16,040 nucleotides of DNA from an uncultured Oscillospiraceae bacterium (GTDB lineage: Bacteria; Bacillota; Clostridia; Oscillospirales; Ruminococcaceae), in NCBI GenBank assembly GCA_910577365.1, contig CAJTMU010000046.1, positions 1 through 16,040 of the forward strand, in the 5' to 3' direction. The notes beneath the pieces are model-generated. The model made no database searches and was not told the origin of the DNA. It worked only from the letters and a program-made list of their open reading frames with translations. A program made the position numbers and the translations under genes. Below, in pieces: positions 7,272 to 13,945 of this stretch (positions are counted from its first letter, which is position 1; every line of letters starts with the position of its first letter).

Positions 7272-8189
7272 TTAAAGAGCGTAAATATCGTCAACGCCGT
7301 ACTTTTTGGCGATATCAAGCAGAGTGCCGTCCTGTGCCAGCTCATCGATAGCGTTGTTTATCTTCGCAAGAGTTTCGGTATCCTCAAGACGAACGCCCAC
7401 CGCATATTGCTCAGAAGCAAGCTCAACGCTGTCAAGTATCTGCATATCGGCATAATCCGTACCCTCGCCGATGGAAGCCTTAGCCAGTGTGTAGTCAAGA
7501 ATGCCGAGGTCGGCAGTACCCGCCTTTACCTCCAGCAGGGCGTCCTTCTGTGCCGAGCAGCCGATAAGCTCACAGCCCGCCAGCGTTTCGTCCGCCTTTG
7601 CGGCGTCCTCGCCCGCCGAACCGCTCTCAAAAGCTATGGAAGTACCCGCCATTGAAGCGGTGTCGGTGTACTTGTCCGCGTTTTCAGTCTTTACAATAAT
7701 TACCTGCTTGTTGTTAAGGTATGTCTTGGAGAACGCCATGTTCTCCTTTCTGTCCTCGGTAACCGTAAGACCGTTCCATATAAGGTCGATAGCCTTGGAT
7801 TGAAGCTCGACCTCCTTCTTTTCCCATTCGATTTCCTGGAACACGGGAGTTACGCCCAGCTTCTCGCATACAGCCTTTGTAAATTCCGTTTCAAAACCCA
7901 CAAGCTCACCGTTCTCATCAAAATAGTTCATCGGTTCATAATATGTAATGCCGACAACCACCTCGCCCTTATTGCTGATATAGTCCCAATCGGAATTTCC
8001 CGCCGCAGAGCTGCTGGAATTTTCCGAATCCGTGGAGCTGTCGGAATTTTCCGAGCCTGTGCCGCTGTTGTCGGCATTTGAGCTGTTGCTGCCGTTCAAG
8101 CTGTTCTCATCGGAGCTGCATCCGCCAAGACCCATGCAACCCATGCACATAACCGCGCCCATAAGCAGGGCAAAAATTTTCTTTTTCAT
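7272..8189 (-). CDS. Polar amino-acid ABC transporter, substrate-binding lipoprotein
   Basis: Extracellular family 3 solute-binding protein anchored by lipid. MKKKIFALLMGAVMCMGCMG is the signal sequence, and LGGC (21-24) is the lipobox with Cys24 as the lipidated residue. A low-complexity Ser/Asn/Asp/Glu linker fills about 25-66. The binding domain starts near EVVVGITYYEPMNYFDENGE and shows GFETEFTKAVCEKLG, IDLIWNGLTVTEDRKENMAFS and a C-terminal DGTLLDIAKKYG block, all typical of the polar amino-acid group. The start follows GAAAGGA. First gene of the transporter operon, with its own strong promoter (8260-8288). The ligand cannot be told from the sequence. Confidence 0.92.
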   Translation of the reverse strand: MKKKIFALLMGAVMCMGCMGLGGCSSDENSLNGSNSSNADNSGTGSENSDSSTDSENSSSSAAGNSDWDYISNKGEVVVGITYYEPMNYFDENGELVGFETEFTKAVCEKLGVTPVFQEIEWEKKEVELQSKAIDLIWNGLTVTEDRKENMAFSKTYLNNKQVIIVKTENADKYTDTASMAGTSIAFESGSAGEDAAKADETLAGCELIGCSAQKDALLEVKAGTADLGILDYTLAKASIGEGTDYADMQILDSVELASEQYAVGVRLEDTETLAKINNAIDELAQDGTLLDIAKKYGVDDIYAL

Positions 8190-8259
8190 TGTTAATTTTC
8201 CTTTCGGTGTCCATTTTATCTATTTAACAGGATAAAGCGATTTGCTTTGTCCATTTGAT

Positions 8260-8288
8260 ATTTTAGCATACTACGGTCTATTTGTCAA
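8260..8288 (-). promoter_or_regulatory. Promoter of the amino-acid transporter operon
   Basis: Minus-strand TTGACA (8283-8288), exactly 17 bp, then TAAAAT (8260-8265) preceded by TG plus one base (extended -10). The leader to the start codon at 8189 is about 65 nt. It contains an imperfect hairpin GGA-AAAGC/GCTTT-TCC (8230-8252) right at the expected transcription start, a possible operator. Confidence 0.85.
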
Positions 8289-8459
8289 CATATTGTGAAT
8301 AATTTTAATATTTTACCAAATTTTATTAATTTAATAAGATATTTTAGTGTTAATTGTAAGAATATGCGGGTATAAAGGTTACTCCGTCAGACACATACCG
8401 GATATTCTTCGACATTTGCCGACAAAAAACACGGATTTTTAGAAAAAATATTTTTCCTA

Positions 8460-8488
8460 TTGATATTATTGCCAAAATGTGCTAATAT
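8460..8488 (+). promoter_or_regulatory. Promoter with no downstream open reading frame
   Basis: TTGATA (8460-8465), 17 bp, TAATAT (8483-8488) with TGTGC before it, giving an extended -10. Transcription would begin near 8495. The only structure downstream is a hairpin with a U-run ending near 8567. Confidence 0.5.
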
Positions 8489-8494
8489 AACTGT

Positions 8495-8568
8495 ATACAT
8501 TTAAGCATTCAAGCGTTCAGGCATTTGTTTATTTATACGCCTAAGTGTTTAAATGTTTGCGTTTTTTC
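8495..8568 (+). ncRNA. Candidate small RNA of about 70 nt
   Basis: From the promoter at 8460-8488 a transcript would run into 8506-8522, which pairs with 8539-8555: 15 of 17 positions including three G-U pairs and two C-A mismatches, 16-base loop. TTTGCG and then TTTTTT (8562-8567) follow, like an intrinsic terminator. The stretch is built from degenerate 8-base units (CATTTAAG, CATTCAAG, CGTTCAGG), so the pairing may partly reflect low complexity. No family is recognised. Confidence 0.35.
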
Positions 8569-9064
8569 CATCAACTCAGATAGTTAAGTGCGCGTCACGT
8601 TTTGTTTGATTAATTCATATGCTTTAAGCGGAAAACCCGACAAAATTCGATGATATAATATGTGAAAACCACCTTTAAACCGCATCGCTGACACATTTGC
8701 CTGTCCGATTAATATTTTGCGAATTAATGGTGAACAAGCTTAGAACGGCGCAGCTATCGCATTTGTAGGATACAGCAAAAGAAAAATACCCGAAAAAGGA
8801 ATGAAAAAAAGTTAGTCAGCCCGCACGGTTGACGCAATTGTTAAAAGCCTTGCGCCCCATTTTTTGCTGCACCGCCCAAAAAGCATTGATAAACCCGTAC
8901 AGTTGAGCGATTTTCGTGGAATTTCAATGAGCTTTTACTTTTCAAAGCTCCCCCAAAAACGGTCAGAAGCTTAAAAAATCAACCAAACGCTTGCGCAAGC
9001 CGCAGCCAATACCATACATGCCCCAATACCCGAAAAGGTTGACCCCAAATGAGTGATGCCGCTA

Positions 9065-9099
9065 AAAAGCCGACATCGTAAATGTGTATACCGGCTTTT
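9065..9099. terminator. Possible terminator upstream of the small membrane protein promoter
   Basis: AAAAGCCG (9065-9072) pairs perfectly with CGGCTTTT (9092-9099) around 19 bases. On the minus strand the stem ends in a T-run (CGGCTTTTTAGC). It lies 35 bp before a strong plus-strand promoter and could insulate it from upstream transcription. Confidence 0.35.
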
Positions 9100-9133
9100 G
9101 CCCCCCGTGAAGTCATTTTGTGAAATTTTTAGC

Positions 9134-9162
9134 TTGACAAGAGGCACTGCGTTTGGTATAAT
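9134..9162 (+). promoter_or_regulatory. Consensus sigma-A promoter, probably for the 69-aa protein and ilv genes
   Basis: TTGACA (9134-9139), 17 bp, TATAAT (9157-9162): perfect consensus in both hexamers and spacing. The -10 is followed by a tandem copy (GGTATAAT at 9155-9162 and 9163-9170) and then GGTATAA. No terminator is seen between the small gene and ilvB, so this may be the main ilv promoter. Confidence 0.85.
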
Positions 9163-9209
9163 GGTATAATAAGGTATAAAACAGTATGCTAAAGCATTGG
9201 AGTGATATT

Positions 9210-9419
9210 ATGCGCAGATTGAGAGCGGCGGCGCTTGCCGCAATTCTGTTGGGTTACGCGGGAGTTTACGCTGCGGTACTGAGCGATCCCGCGGAAAATC
9301 TCACTGCCGCGTACATTTTCGGCGGAATAGGCGTGTGCGGCTGCGCTTTAATGTTTGTAAGCGGAGTTATCGCGCTGGCGGGAATTGTCAAAAAGAAGCT
9401 TGCCGCGCGGAACAGGTGA
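9210..9419 (+). CDS. Small two-helix membrane protein, function unknown
   Basis: A 69-residue protein with two hydrophobic segments (about 5-24 and 34-59) and basic ends (MRRLR..., KKKLAARNR), so both ends are probably cytoplasmic. The start at 9210 is chosen because GGAG lies at 9199-9202 with a 7-nt gap; an ATG at 9186 is in the same frame but is only about 17 nt from the expected transcription start and lacks a ribosome site. Transcribed from the consensus promoter just upstream and followed by the 342-nt ilvB leader without a clear terminator. I do not recognise a family; the linkage to ilvB is only positional. Confidence 0.7.
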   Translation: MRRLRAAALAAILLGYAGVYAAVLSDPAENLTAAYIFGGIGVCGCALMFVSGVIALAGIVKKKLAARNR

Positions 9420-9463
9420 TAAAAATCGCGGGGAGTTCGGGCTGGGGTAAGGCGCCCTTTGAA

Positions 9464-9547
9464 GCTTTACGCGGCGAGTGGTGGGGCAAAGCCCCGACAC
9501 CCCGCCAAAAGGATAAGTCCTTTTGGAAACCCGTTTCCGCGCAAAGC
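9464..9547 (+). repeat. Structured element F in the ilvB leader, three-way-junction fold
   Basis: Outer stem GCTTTACGCGG (9464-9474) with CCGCGCAAAGC (9537-9547), 10 of 11 pairs. Inside, hairpin 1 is GGGGC-AAA-GCCCC (9483-9495), extended outward by GTG/CAC across a 2/2 internal loop. Hairpin 2 is CCAAAAGGA (9505-9513) with TCCTTTTGG (9518-9526), nine perfect pairs and a TAAG loop. The architecture is like that of repeats A-D, the sequence is not. No other copy lies in this window; whether it is repeated in the genome is unknown. Confidence 0.6.
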
Positions 9548-9601
9548 ACGGAAGATTCAAACCGTTCAGAGCAATCGAATGCAGCGCAATAATCAAGCGT
9601 T

Positions 9602-9741
9602 CAAAGGCGCTGAAAGCAGATACAAAACGCCCACGCATGAATTTTCCGCAAGCTGGTGGGAAAGCGTAGTGAAACGGAGCTTTACCGCCGAGGCTAACGG
9701 AGTTTTACGCTTTGCGTAAAACGGAGTGGTGCGGAAAATTT
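9602..9741 (+). repeat. Structured repeat, copy B, before ilvB
   Basis: 5' module CAAAGGCGCTGAAAGC, then CGCCCACGCATGAATT. Outer stem GAATTTTCCGCA (9639-9650) with TGCGGAAAATTT (9730-9741), 11 Watson-Crick pairs and one G-U. Hairpin 1 pairs GGTGGGAAAGC (9655-9665) with GCTTTACCGCC (9679-9689), 10 of 11. Hairpin 2 pairs GTTTTACGC (9702-9710) with GCGTAAAAC (9714-9722), TTT loop. It ends 20 nt before the ilvB ATG. Its 3' half is nearly identical to copy D. Confidence 0.88.
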
Positions 9742-9761
9742 TTTAAAATAAGGAGAAAATT

Positions 9762-11384
9762 ATGGCTCGTATGACAGTCGCGAAAGCAATGACGGAGTGC
9801 CTAAAGGCGGAGGGAATAACCACCGTTTTCGGCTATCCCGGCGCGGCGATTTGCCCGTTTTATGATGAATTGAACAATACGGAAATACGGCACGTTCTGG
9901 TGCGCCACGAGGTGAACGGCGGACATGCCGCCAGCGGCTACGCGCGCATAACCGGAAAACCCGCGGTGGCGATAGCCACGTCGGGACCGGGCGCGCTCAA
10001 TCTCATAACGGCGATAGCCACCGCGTATATGGATTCCGTGCCGATGGTGGTCATCACGGGTCAGGTCAATTCCGACCAACTGGGGCGCGACGTGTTTCAG
10101 GAAGCGGATATAACGGGTTCGGCAGAGCCGTTTGTAAAGCACAGTTATCTTCTGAAGCGCCCCGAGGACACCGCCGAGATATTCAAAAGGGCGTTTTATA
10201 TCGCAGGCACGGGACGGCGCGGTCCGGTGCTGATAGATATACCCGTTGACGTGCAGACGGCGGAAATAGATTTCGAGTATCCCGAGTCGGTGGATATCCG
10301 CTCCTACCGCCCCAGCACAATGGGCAACGGTTTGTCGGTGAAGAGGGCGGTAAACGCCATTCTCGCGGCGGAAAAGCCGCTTATACTTGCGGGCGGAGGT
10401 CTGTTCACGGGCGGCGCGGTCGGGCTTATGCGAGAGCTTGCCGAGCGCACGGATATCCCCGTGGTGTCCACCATGATGGGATTGGGTGCTGTTTCAACCG
10501 ACAGCCCGCTGTATTACGGAATGATAGGAATGCACGGCTGCAAGTCGGCGAATATGGCGATAAACACCTGCGATACGCTGATATTGCTTGGCGCGAGAGT
10601 GGGCGACCGTTCCATCGCCGAAATGAAGAAGCGCGAAAATCTTCAGGTAGTCCATATAGATATAGACCCTGCGGAAATAGGCAAGAATATCGGCGTAAAC
10701 GTGCCGATAGTTGGTGATCTGACGTTGGTTCTCGGTCAGCTTCTCGACCAGCTTACGGACAAGCTCGATCATTCGGAGTGGCGCAGAAAGCTGGATGAAT
10801 ACCGTGTTGAAAAGCCCGTTAAAGCGGCGGCAGAGGGCTTTGTAAATCCCAAGCTGTTTATCAAAACGCTGGACAAGTACCTGCCGACCCATTCCGTTGT
10901 AGTCGCGGACGTAGGTTCAAATCAGATGTGGACTGCGGCGAATATCACAATTAACGACGGGCGCTTTCTCACATCGGGCGGTATGGGAACTATGGGCTAT
11001 GCCATTCCCGCGGCGCTCGGTGCAAAAGCTGCCGATCCCTCCGCGGAAGTAGTTGCGGTATGCGGCGACGGCTCTTTCCAGATGCAGATGATGGAGCTTG
11101 CCACGGCTCTGCAGCATGATATCGCCATAAAGGTGATAGTTATGCGCAACAATTACCTCGGCATGGTGCGCGAGCTTCAGGAAAAGGCTTACGGCAGCAG
11201 GCGCGTTGCGGTATCGCTTGACGGAAGCCCGAGCTATACCAAAATAGCCGAGGCTTATGGCATTGAAACGGTGCTGTGCGACAGCGAAGACATGATAGAC
11301 GGCGCGATAGAGCGCATGATATCCTCGGACAAGCCGTTCCTGATAGAGGTGGCGGTAGAGGAATTTGAAAAGACGATACTGTAA
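9762..11384 (+). CDS. ilvB: Acetolactate synthase, large (catalytic) subunit
   Basis: Thiamine-diphosphate enzyme that joins two pyruvates to acetolactate, or pyruvate and 2-ketobutyrate to acetohydroxybutyrate, the first common step of Val/Leu and Ile synthesis. Visible features are the N-terminal FGYPGAAICPFYDEL (23-37), catalytic Glu50 in VRHEVNGGHAASGYAR, the TSGPGALNLITAIATAY block, the FAD/central domain near residues 190-330, and the ThDP/Mg motif GDG (435-437) to NNYLG (463-467). Its 540 residues are a little under the usual 560-590, mainly at the C-terminus. AAGGAG lies 6 nt before the ATG. The regulatory subunit follows 14 nt downstream, supporting the anabolic enzyme. Expected control is by branched-chain amino acids; no T-box is seen in the leader, which instead holds two structured elements. 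Confidence 0.95.
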   Translation: MARMTVAKAMTECLKAEGITTVFGYPGAAICPFYDELNNTEIRHVLVRHEVNGGHAASGYARITGKPAVAIATSGPGALNLITAIATAYMDSVPMVVITGQVNSDQLGRDVFQEADITGSAEPFVKHSYLLKRPEDTAEIFKRAFYIAGTGRRGPVLIDIPVDVQTAEIDFEYPESVDIRSYRPSTMGNGLSVKRAVNAILAAEKPLILAGGGLFTGGAVGLMRELAERTDIPVVSTMMGLGAVSTDSPLYYGMIGMHGCKSANMAINTCDTLILLGARVGDRSIAEMKKRENLQVVHIDIDPAEIGKNIGVNVPIVGDLTLVLGQLLDQLTDKLDHSEWRRKLDEYRVEKPVKAAAEGFVNPKLFIKTLDKYLPTHSVVVADVGSNQMWTAANITINDGRFLTSGGMGTMGYAIPAALGAKAADPSAEVVAVCGDGSFQMQMMELATALQHDIAIKVIVMRNNYLGMVRELQEKAYGSRRVAVSLDGSPSYTKIAEAYGIETVLCDSEDMIDGAIERMISSDKPFLIEVAVEEFEKTIL

Positions 11385-11398
11385 CGGGGGAGGTTCGC

Positions 11399-11890
11399 AT
11401 GAAACATACAATTTCCGTACTGGTGGAAAATCACGCGGGCGTTCTCGCGAGAGTAGCGGGGCTTTTTGCGCGCCGCGGATTTAATATAGACAGTCTGGCG
11501 GTGGGCGTTACCGACGATGAGAATGTGTCAAGAATGACGATAGTCGCGGACGGCAGCGCTTATACGCTCGAGCAGATAGAAAAGCAGCTCAACAAGCTGA
11601 TAGACGTGATAAAGGTAAAGACGCTCTCGCAGGAGAGCATGGTGTCGCGCGAGCTTGTGCTGATTAAGGTGAGCTGCACGCCCAAGCAGCGCCCCGAGAT
11701 AATCAGCATAGTGGAGCTTTCGCACGGCAAGATATCGGATATCTGCGCAAATTCGATAACGATAGAGATTTCCGACAGCCAGCAGCAGCTCAACAATTTT
11801 GAGGAGCTGCTCCGCCCCTACGGCATCAAGGAGATAGTACGCACAGGCACTATCGCGATGCAGAAAGGCGAAGCGACCGTGAGAATATGA
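11399..11890 (+). CDS. ilvN: Acetolactate synthase, small (regulatory) subunit
   Basis: Binds valine or related amino acids and controls the activity and feedback inhibition of the large subunit. The N-terminal ACT domain is clear: MKHTISVLVENHAGVLARVAGLFARRGFNIDSL (1-33) carries the ligand-loop residues Asn11, His12, Ala13 and Gly14, where other species usually have a similar N-x-x-G. A second ACT-like domain spans about 80-163 (RELVLIKVSC ... VRTGTIAMQKGEATVRI). Its 163 residues are the standard length (IlvH/IlvN type). GGGGAGG lies just before the ATG. It is 14 nt after ilvB, so the two are co-transcribed and probably co-translated as a holoenzyme. Also named ilvH in some species. Confidence 0.95.
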   Translation: MKHTISVLVENHAGVLARVAGLFARRGFNIDSLAVGVTDDENVSRMTIVADGSAYTLEQIEKQLNKLIDVIKVKTLSQESMVSRELVLIKVSCTPKQRPEIISIVELSHGKISDICANSITIEISDSQQQLNNFEELLRPYGIKEIVRTGTIAMQKGEATVRI

Positions 11891-11922
11891 CCGCCGCTCG
11901 ATAACCGCAAATATCTCAAAAT

Positions 11923-12094
11923 ATTACAGCCAAGAGCCACGCCAAAATCAAGCAGCAAAGGCGCTGAAAGCTGCCGTAAAGTGAACGCCCACGCATGAAT
12001 TTCCCGAAATCAGCTGTGGAAGCGCACCGGAGCAGAGCTTTCACAGCTGGATAGTGCAGACCTGCAAAGCAAGTCTGCACGGTTCGGGAAATTC
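11923..12094 (+). repeat. Structured repeat, copy C, between ilvN and ilvC
   Basis: An upstream block ATTACAGCCAAG (11923-11934) is shared with copy D. Module CAAAGGCGCTGAAAGC starts at 11956. Outer stem GAATTTCCCGAA (11997-12008) pairs perfectly with TTCGGGAAATTC (12083-12094); three pairs differ from copy D in both partners. Hairpin 1 pairs CAGCTGTGGAAGC (12011-12023) with GCTTTCACAGCTG (12037-12049), 13 pairs with one G-U. Hairpin 2 pairs 12054-12065 with 12069-12080, 11 of 12, AAA loop as in copy A. It ends 145 nt before the ilvC ATG. Confidence 0.88.
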
Positions 12095-12239
12095 TTTTAA
12101 ATCATTTATCTCTCGTCAACATGGCTTAACTTAAAAGCATAATCGCCCAAACAGCTAACGCAAAGGGCGCTGAATATACCTATCCTCGCTTATAGTAAGC
12201 GTCGAAATAAAACATATTTCTGAAAGGAGAAATATAAAA

Positions 12240-13229
12240 ATGGCAAAGATGTATCATTCGGAAGACTGCAATCTGTCGCTGCTGGAGGGCAAAACGGTTG
12301 CGATAATCGGCTACGGAAGTCAGGGACACGCGCACGCGCAGAACCTCAAGGACAGCGGTGTTAAGGTTGTAGTCGGACTTTACGAAGGCTCCAAGAGCTG
12401 GAAGAAAGCGGAGGAAGACGGCTTTGAGGTGCTCACCGCTTTTGACGCGGCTAAGAAAGCCGATATGATAATGATCCTCATCAACGACGAGAAGCAGGCT
12501 GATCTGTACAAGGAGAGCATTCTCCCGAACCTGTCCGCGGGCAAAACGCTGATGTTTGCTCACGGCTTCAATATCCACTTCGGGCTTATTGTTCCCCCCG
12601 CAGATGTTGACGTTATTATGGTAGCTCCCAAGGGACCGGGTCATACCGTCCGCTCGGAGTACACAGTCGGCAGAGGTGTTCCTTGCTTGGTTGCGGTTCA
12701 TCAGGACGCTACGGGCAGAGCGCTCGACATGGGTCTTGCTTACGCGGCGGGTATCGGCGGCGCGAGAGCGGGCGTTCTCATGACCACATTCAAGATGGAG
12801 ACTGAGACTGACCTGTTCGGCGAGCAGGCAGTACTCTGCGGCGGCGTTACCGCTCTGATGAAGGCGGGCTTCGAGACGCTGGTAGAGGCGGGTTACGACC
12901 CCCAGAACGCTTATTTCGAGTGCATTCACGAGATGAAGCTTATCGTTGACCTCATCTTCAAGGGCGGCTTCAGCATGATGAGATACTCCATCTCCGATAC
13001 TGCTGAGTTCGGCGATTACGAAACAGGCAAGCGCCTTATCACCGACGAGACCAAGAAAGAGATGAAGAAAGTGCTCACTGAAATTCAGGACGGCACATTC
13101 GCTTCCAAGTGGATAAACGAGAACAAGACCGGCAGACTGCACTTCAACGCGTGCCGCCGCATAGAAGCGGAGCACGAGCTTGAAAAGGTCGGCGCGGAGA
13201 TTCGCAAGCTGTACGACTGGAACAAGTAA
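12240..13229 (+). CDS. ilvC: Ketol-acid reductoisomerase, class I
   Basis: Second step of branched-chain synthesis: isomerises and reduces acetolactate or acetohydroxybutyrate with a nicotinamide cofactor and Mg2+. The Rossmann glycine motif is GYGSQGHAHAQNL (22-34). Catalytic residues are visible: His108 in AHGFNIHFG, Lys131 in APKGPGH, and metal ligands Asp191, Glu195, Glu227 and Glu231. Its 329 residues are the class I length. The cofactor loop reads GLYEGSKSW, with Tyr where many NADPH enzymes have Arg but with the phosphate-contacting serines kept; I therefore expect NADPH but do not assign it firmly. AAGGAG lies before the ATG. The gap from ilvN (349 bp) holds repeat C; a U-rich terminator follows 21 nt after the stop. 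Confidence 0.96.
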   Translation: MAKMYHSEDCNLSLLEGKTVAIIGYGSQGHAHAQNLKDSGVKVVVGLYEGSKSWKKAEEDGFEVLTAFDAAKKADMIMILINDEKQADLYKESILPNLSAGKTLMFAHGFNIHFGLIVPPADVDVIMVAPKGPGHTVRSEYTVGRGVPCLVAVHQDATGRALDMGLAYAAGIGGARAGVLMTTFKMETETDLFGEQAVLCGGVTALMKAGFETLVEAGYDPQNAYFECIHEMKLIVDLIFKGGFSMMRYSISDTAEFGDYETGKRLITDETKKEMKKVLTEIQDGTFASKWINENKTGRLHFNACRRIEAEHELEKVGAEIRKLYDWNK

Positions 13230-13250
13230 TTGACGCTTTTATTTGATGTT

Positions 13251-13275
13251 ATCCCCCGCTTCGGCGGGGGATTTT
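13251..13275 (+). terminator. Intrinsic terminator of ilvC
   Basis: ATCCCCCGC (13251-13259) and GCGGGGGAT (13264-13272), nine perfect pairs, stable TTCG loop, followed by a short T-run. Nearly the same hairpin is used at 14488-14512. Confidence 0.9.
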
Positions 13276-13328
13276 ATCATGTGTCATTATTTACAAATCA
13301 AAGATTATTATTTTATCAAGTTTACCAA

Positions 13329-13357
13329 TTGACACTGATATGTTTATTGAGTATAAT
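13329..13357 (+). promoter_or_regulatory. Consensus promoter of the secreted protein gene
   Basis: TTGACA (13329-13334), 17 bp, TATAAT (13352-13357), perfect consensus. Just downstream is a 7-bp hairpin AGGCAAA (13368-13374) with TTTGCCT (13383-13389). The leader is about 85 nt long and AT-rich. Confidence 0.85.
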
Positions 13358-13447
13358 ATAATATGAAAGGCAAATGGAAATCTTTGCCTAAATACAACAT
13401 CTTATCACTATAAATAAGTAGATTAAATTATAAAGAAGTTTTTATCC

Positions 13448-13945
13448 ATGTGTGTGGCATTAGCTGCTGTTCTCACGATGAGTCTTACATCAGTGGCGCA
13501 AGAGGTCGAAGATGATTTATCGGACGAGAATGTGGTTTTAAGTGTGGATGACTTCGCCGACTTGGCGGAAGATTACGGATTTATTGTGGTAAGAGAAAGT
13601 GATAATTTCCCTGTACCATATGTGGCCAAAAATGTCACTTTAACATTTACTGATAATAAATATCAAGAGGTCGGCGGTGATTTCCCTTTACTTAATGAGG
13701 AAGTTAGGGTTAAGATAATATCTTTATCATCTAATATTGATTCTGTAAATGTCCGCTTTAAATTAAAAAAAGGTATGAATTGGAAATATACGTATGAACT
13801 AAAGGCTGGTGATTGGTCAAATATTTTTGAAGTTAACTCTGGCGGTACATATACGGTTGAAGTACAGCCCAATAGTGAAACACCACTTTCTTCATCTAAC
13901 GAAGGTACTGTAAAAGTATATTGGTCAGATAAGGAAGATTGGTAA
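13448..13945 (+). CDS. Predicted secreted protein, unknown function; start uncertain
   Basis: 165 residues from ATG 13448. The start is hydrophobic (MCVALAAVLTMSLTSVAQ) and looks like a signal peptide with cleavage after SVA, but it lacks the usual basic N-terminus. The frame stays open upstream to 13427 and reads Ile-Lys-Lys-Phe-Leu-Ser just before the ATG, so an ATA at 13430 stands where a MKKFLS start would be expected. No good ribosome site precedes either position. The mature part starts acidic (EVEDDLSDENVV) and continues as alternating hydrophobic/polar segments (VTLTFTDNKY, VNVRFKLKKG, GGTYTVEVQP, GTVKVYW) that suggest a beta-sandwich domain. The gene is clearly more AT-rich than the ilv genes, with its own consensus promoter. 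No family recognised. It may be an accessory gene, or one with a damaged start. Confidence 0.6.
   Translation: MCVALAAVLTMSLTSVAQEVEDDLSDENVVLSVDDFADLAEDYGFIVVRESDNFPVPYVAKNVTLTFTDNKYQEVGGDFPLLNEEVRVKIISLSSNIDSVNVRFKLKKGMNWKYTYELKAGDWSNIFEVNSGGTYTVEVQPNSETPLSSSNEGTVKVYWSDKEDW

Larger units (their letters stand above)
8289..9133. other. 845-bp region without a protein gene
   Basis: No frame with a plausible start, ribosome site and length was found on either strand. Contents: a promoter-hairpin unit (8460-8568, listed separately); an extended -10 TGATATAAT at 8651-8659 without a good -35; a perfect 12-base palindrome GCTTGCGCAAGC (8989-9000); a direct repeat AATACCCGAAAA (8785-8796 and 9025-9036); and a hairpin AAAAGCCG (9065-9072) with CGGCTTTT (9092-9099). 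Parts could be a decayed gene or RNA genes, but nothing identifies them. Confidence 0.5.

Noticed and set aside
9420..9761. T-box leader for ilvB
   Set aside because: The conserved T-box core AGGGTGG-x-ACCGCG is absent. The GGTGG/CCGCC arms of repeat B are only superficially similar and pair with each other as hairpin 1.
12180..13175. Long minus-strand open frame (331 codons) opposite ilvC
   Set aside because: It is a shadow of the codon pattern of ilvC, which has all catalytic residues. The minus frame has no ribosome site or recognisable domains.
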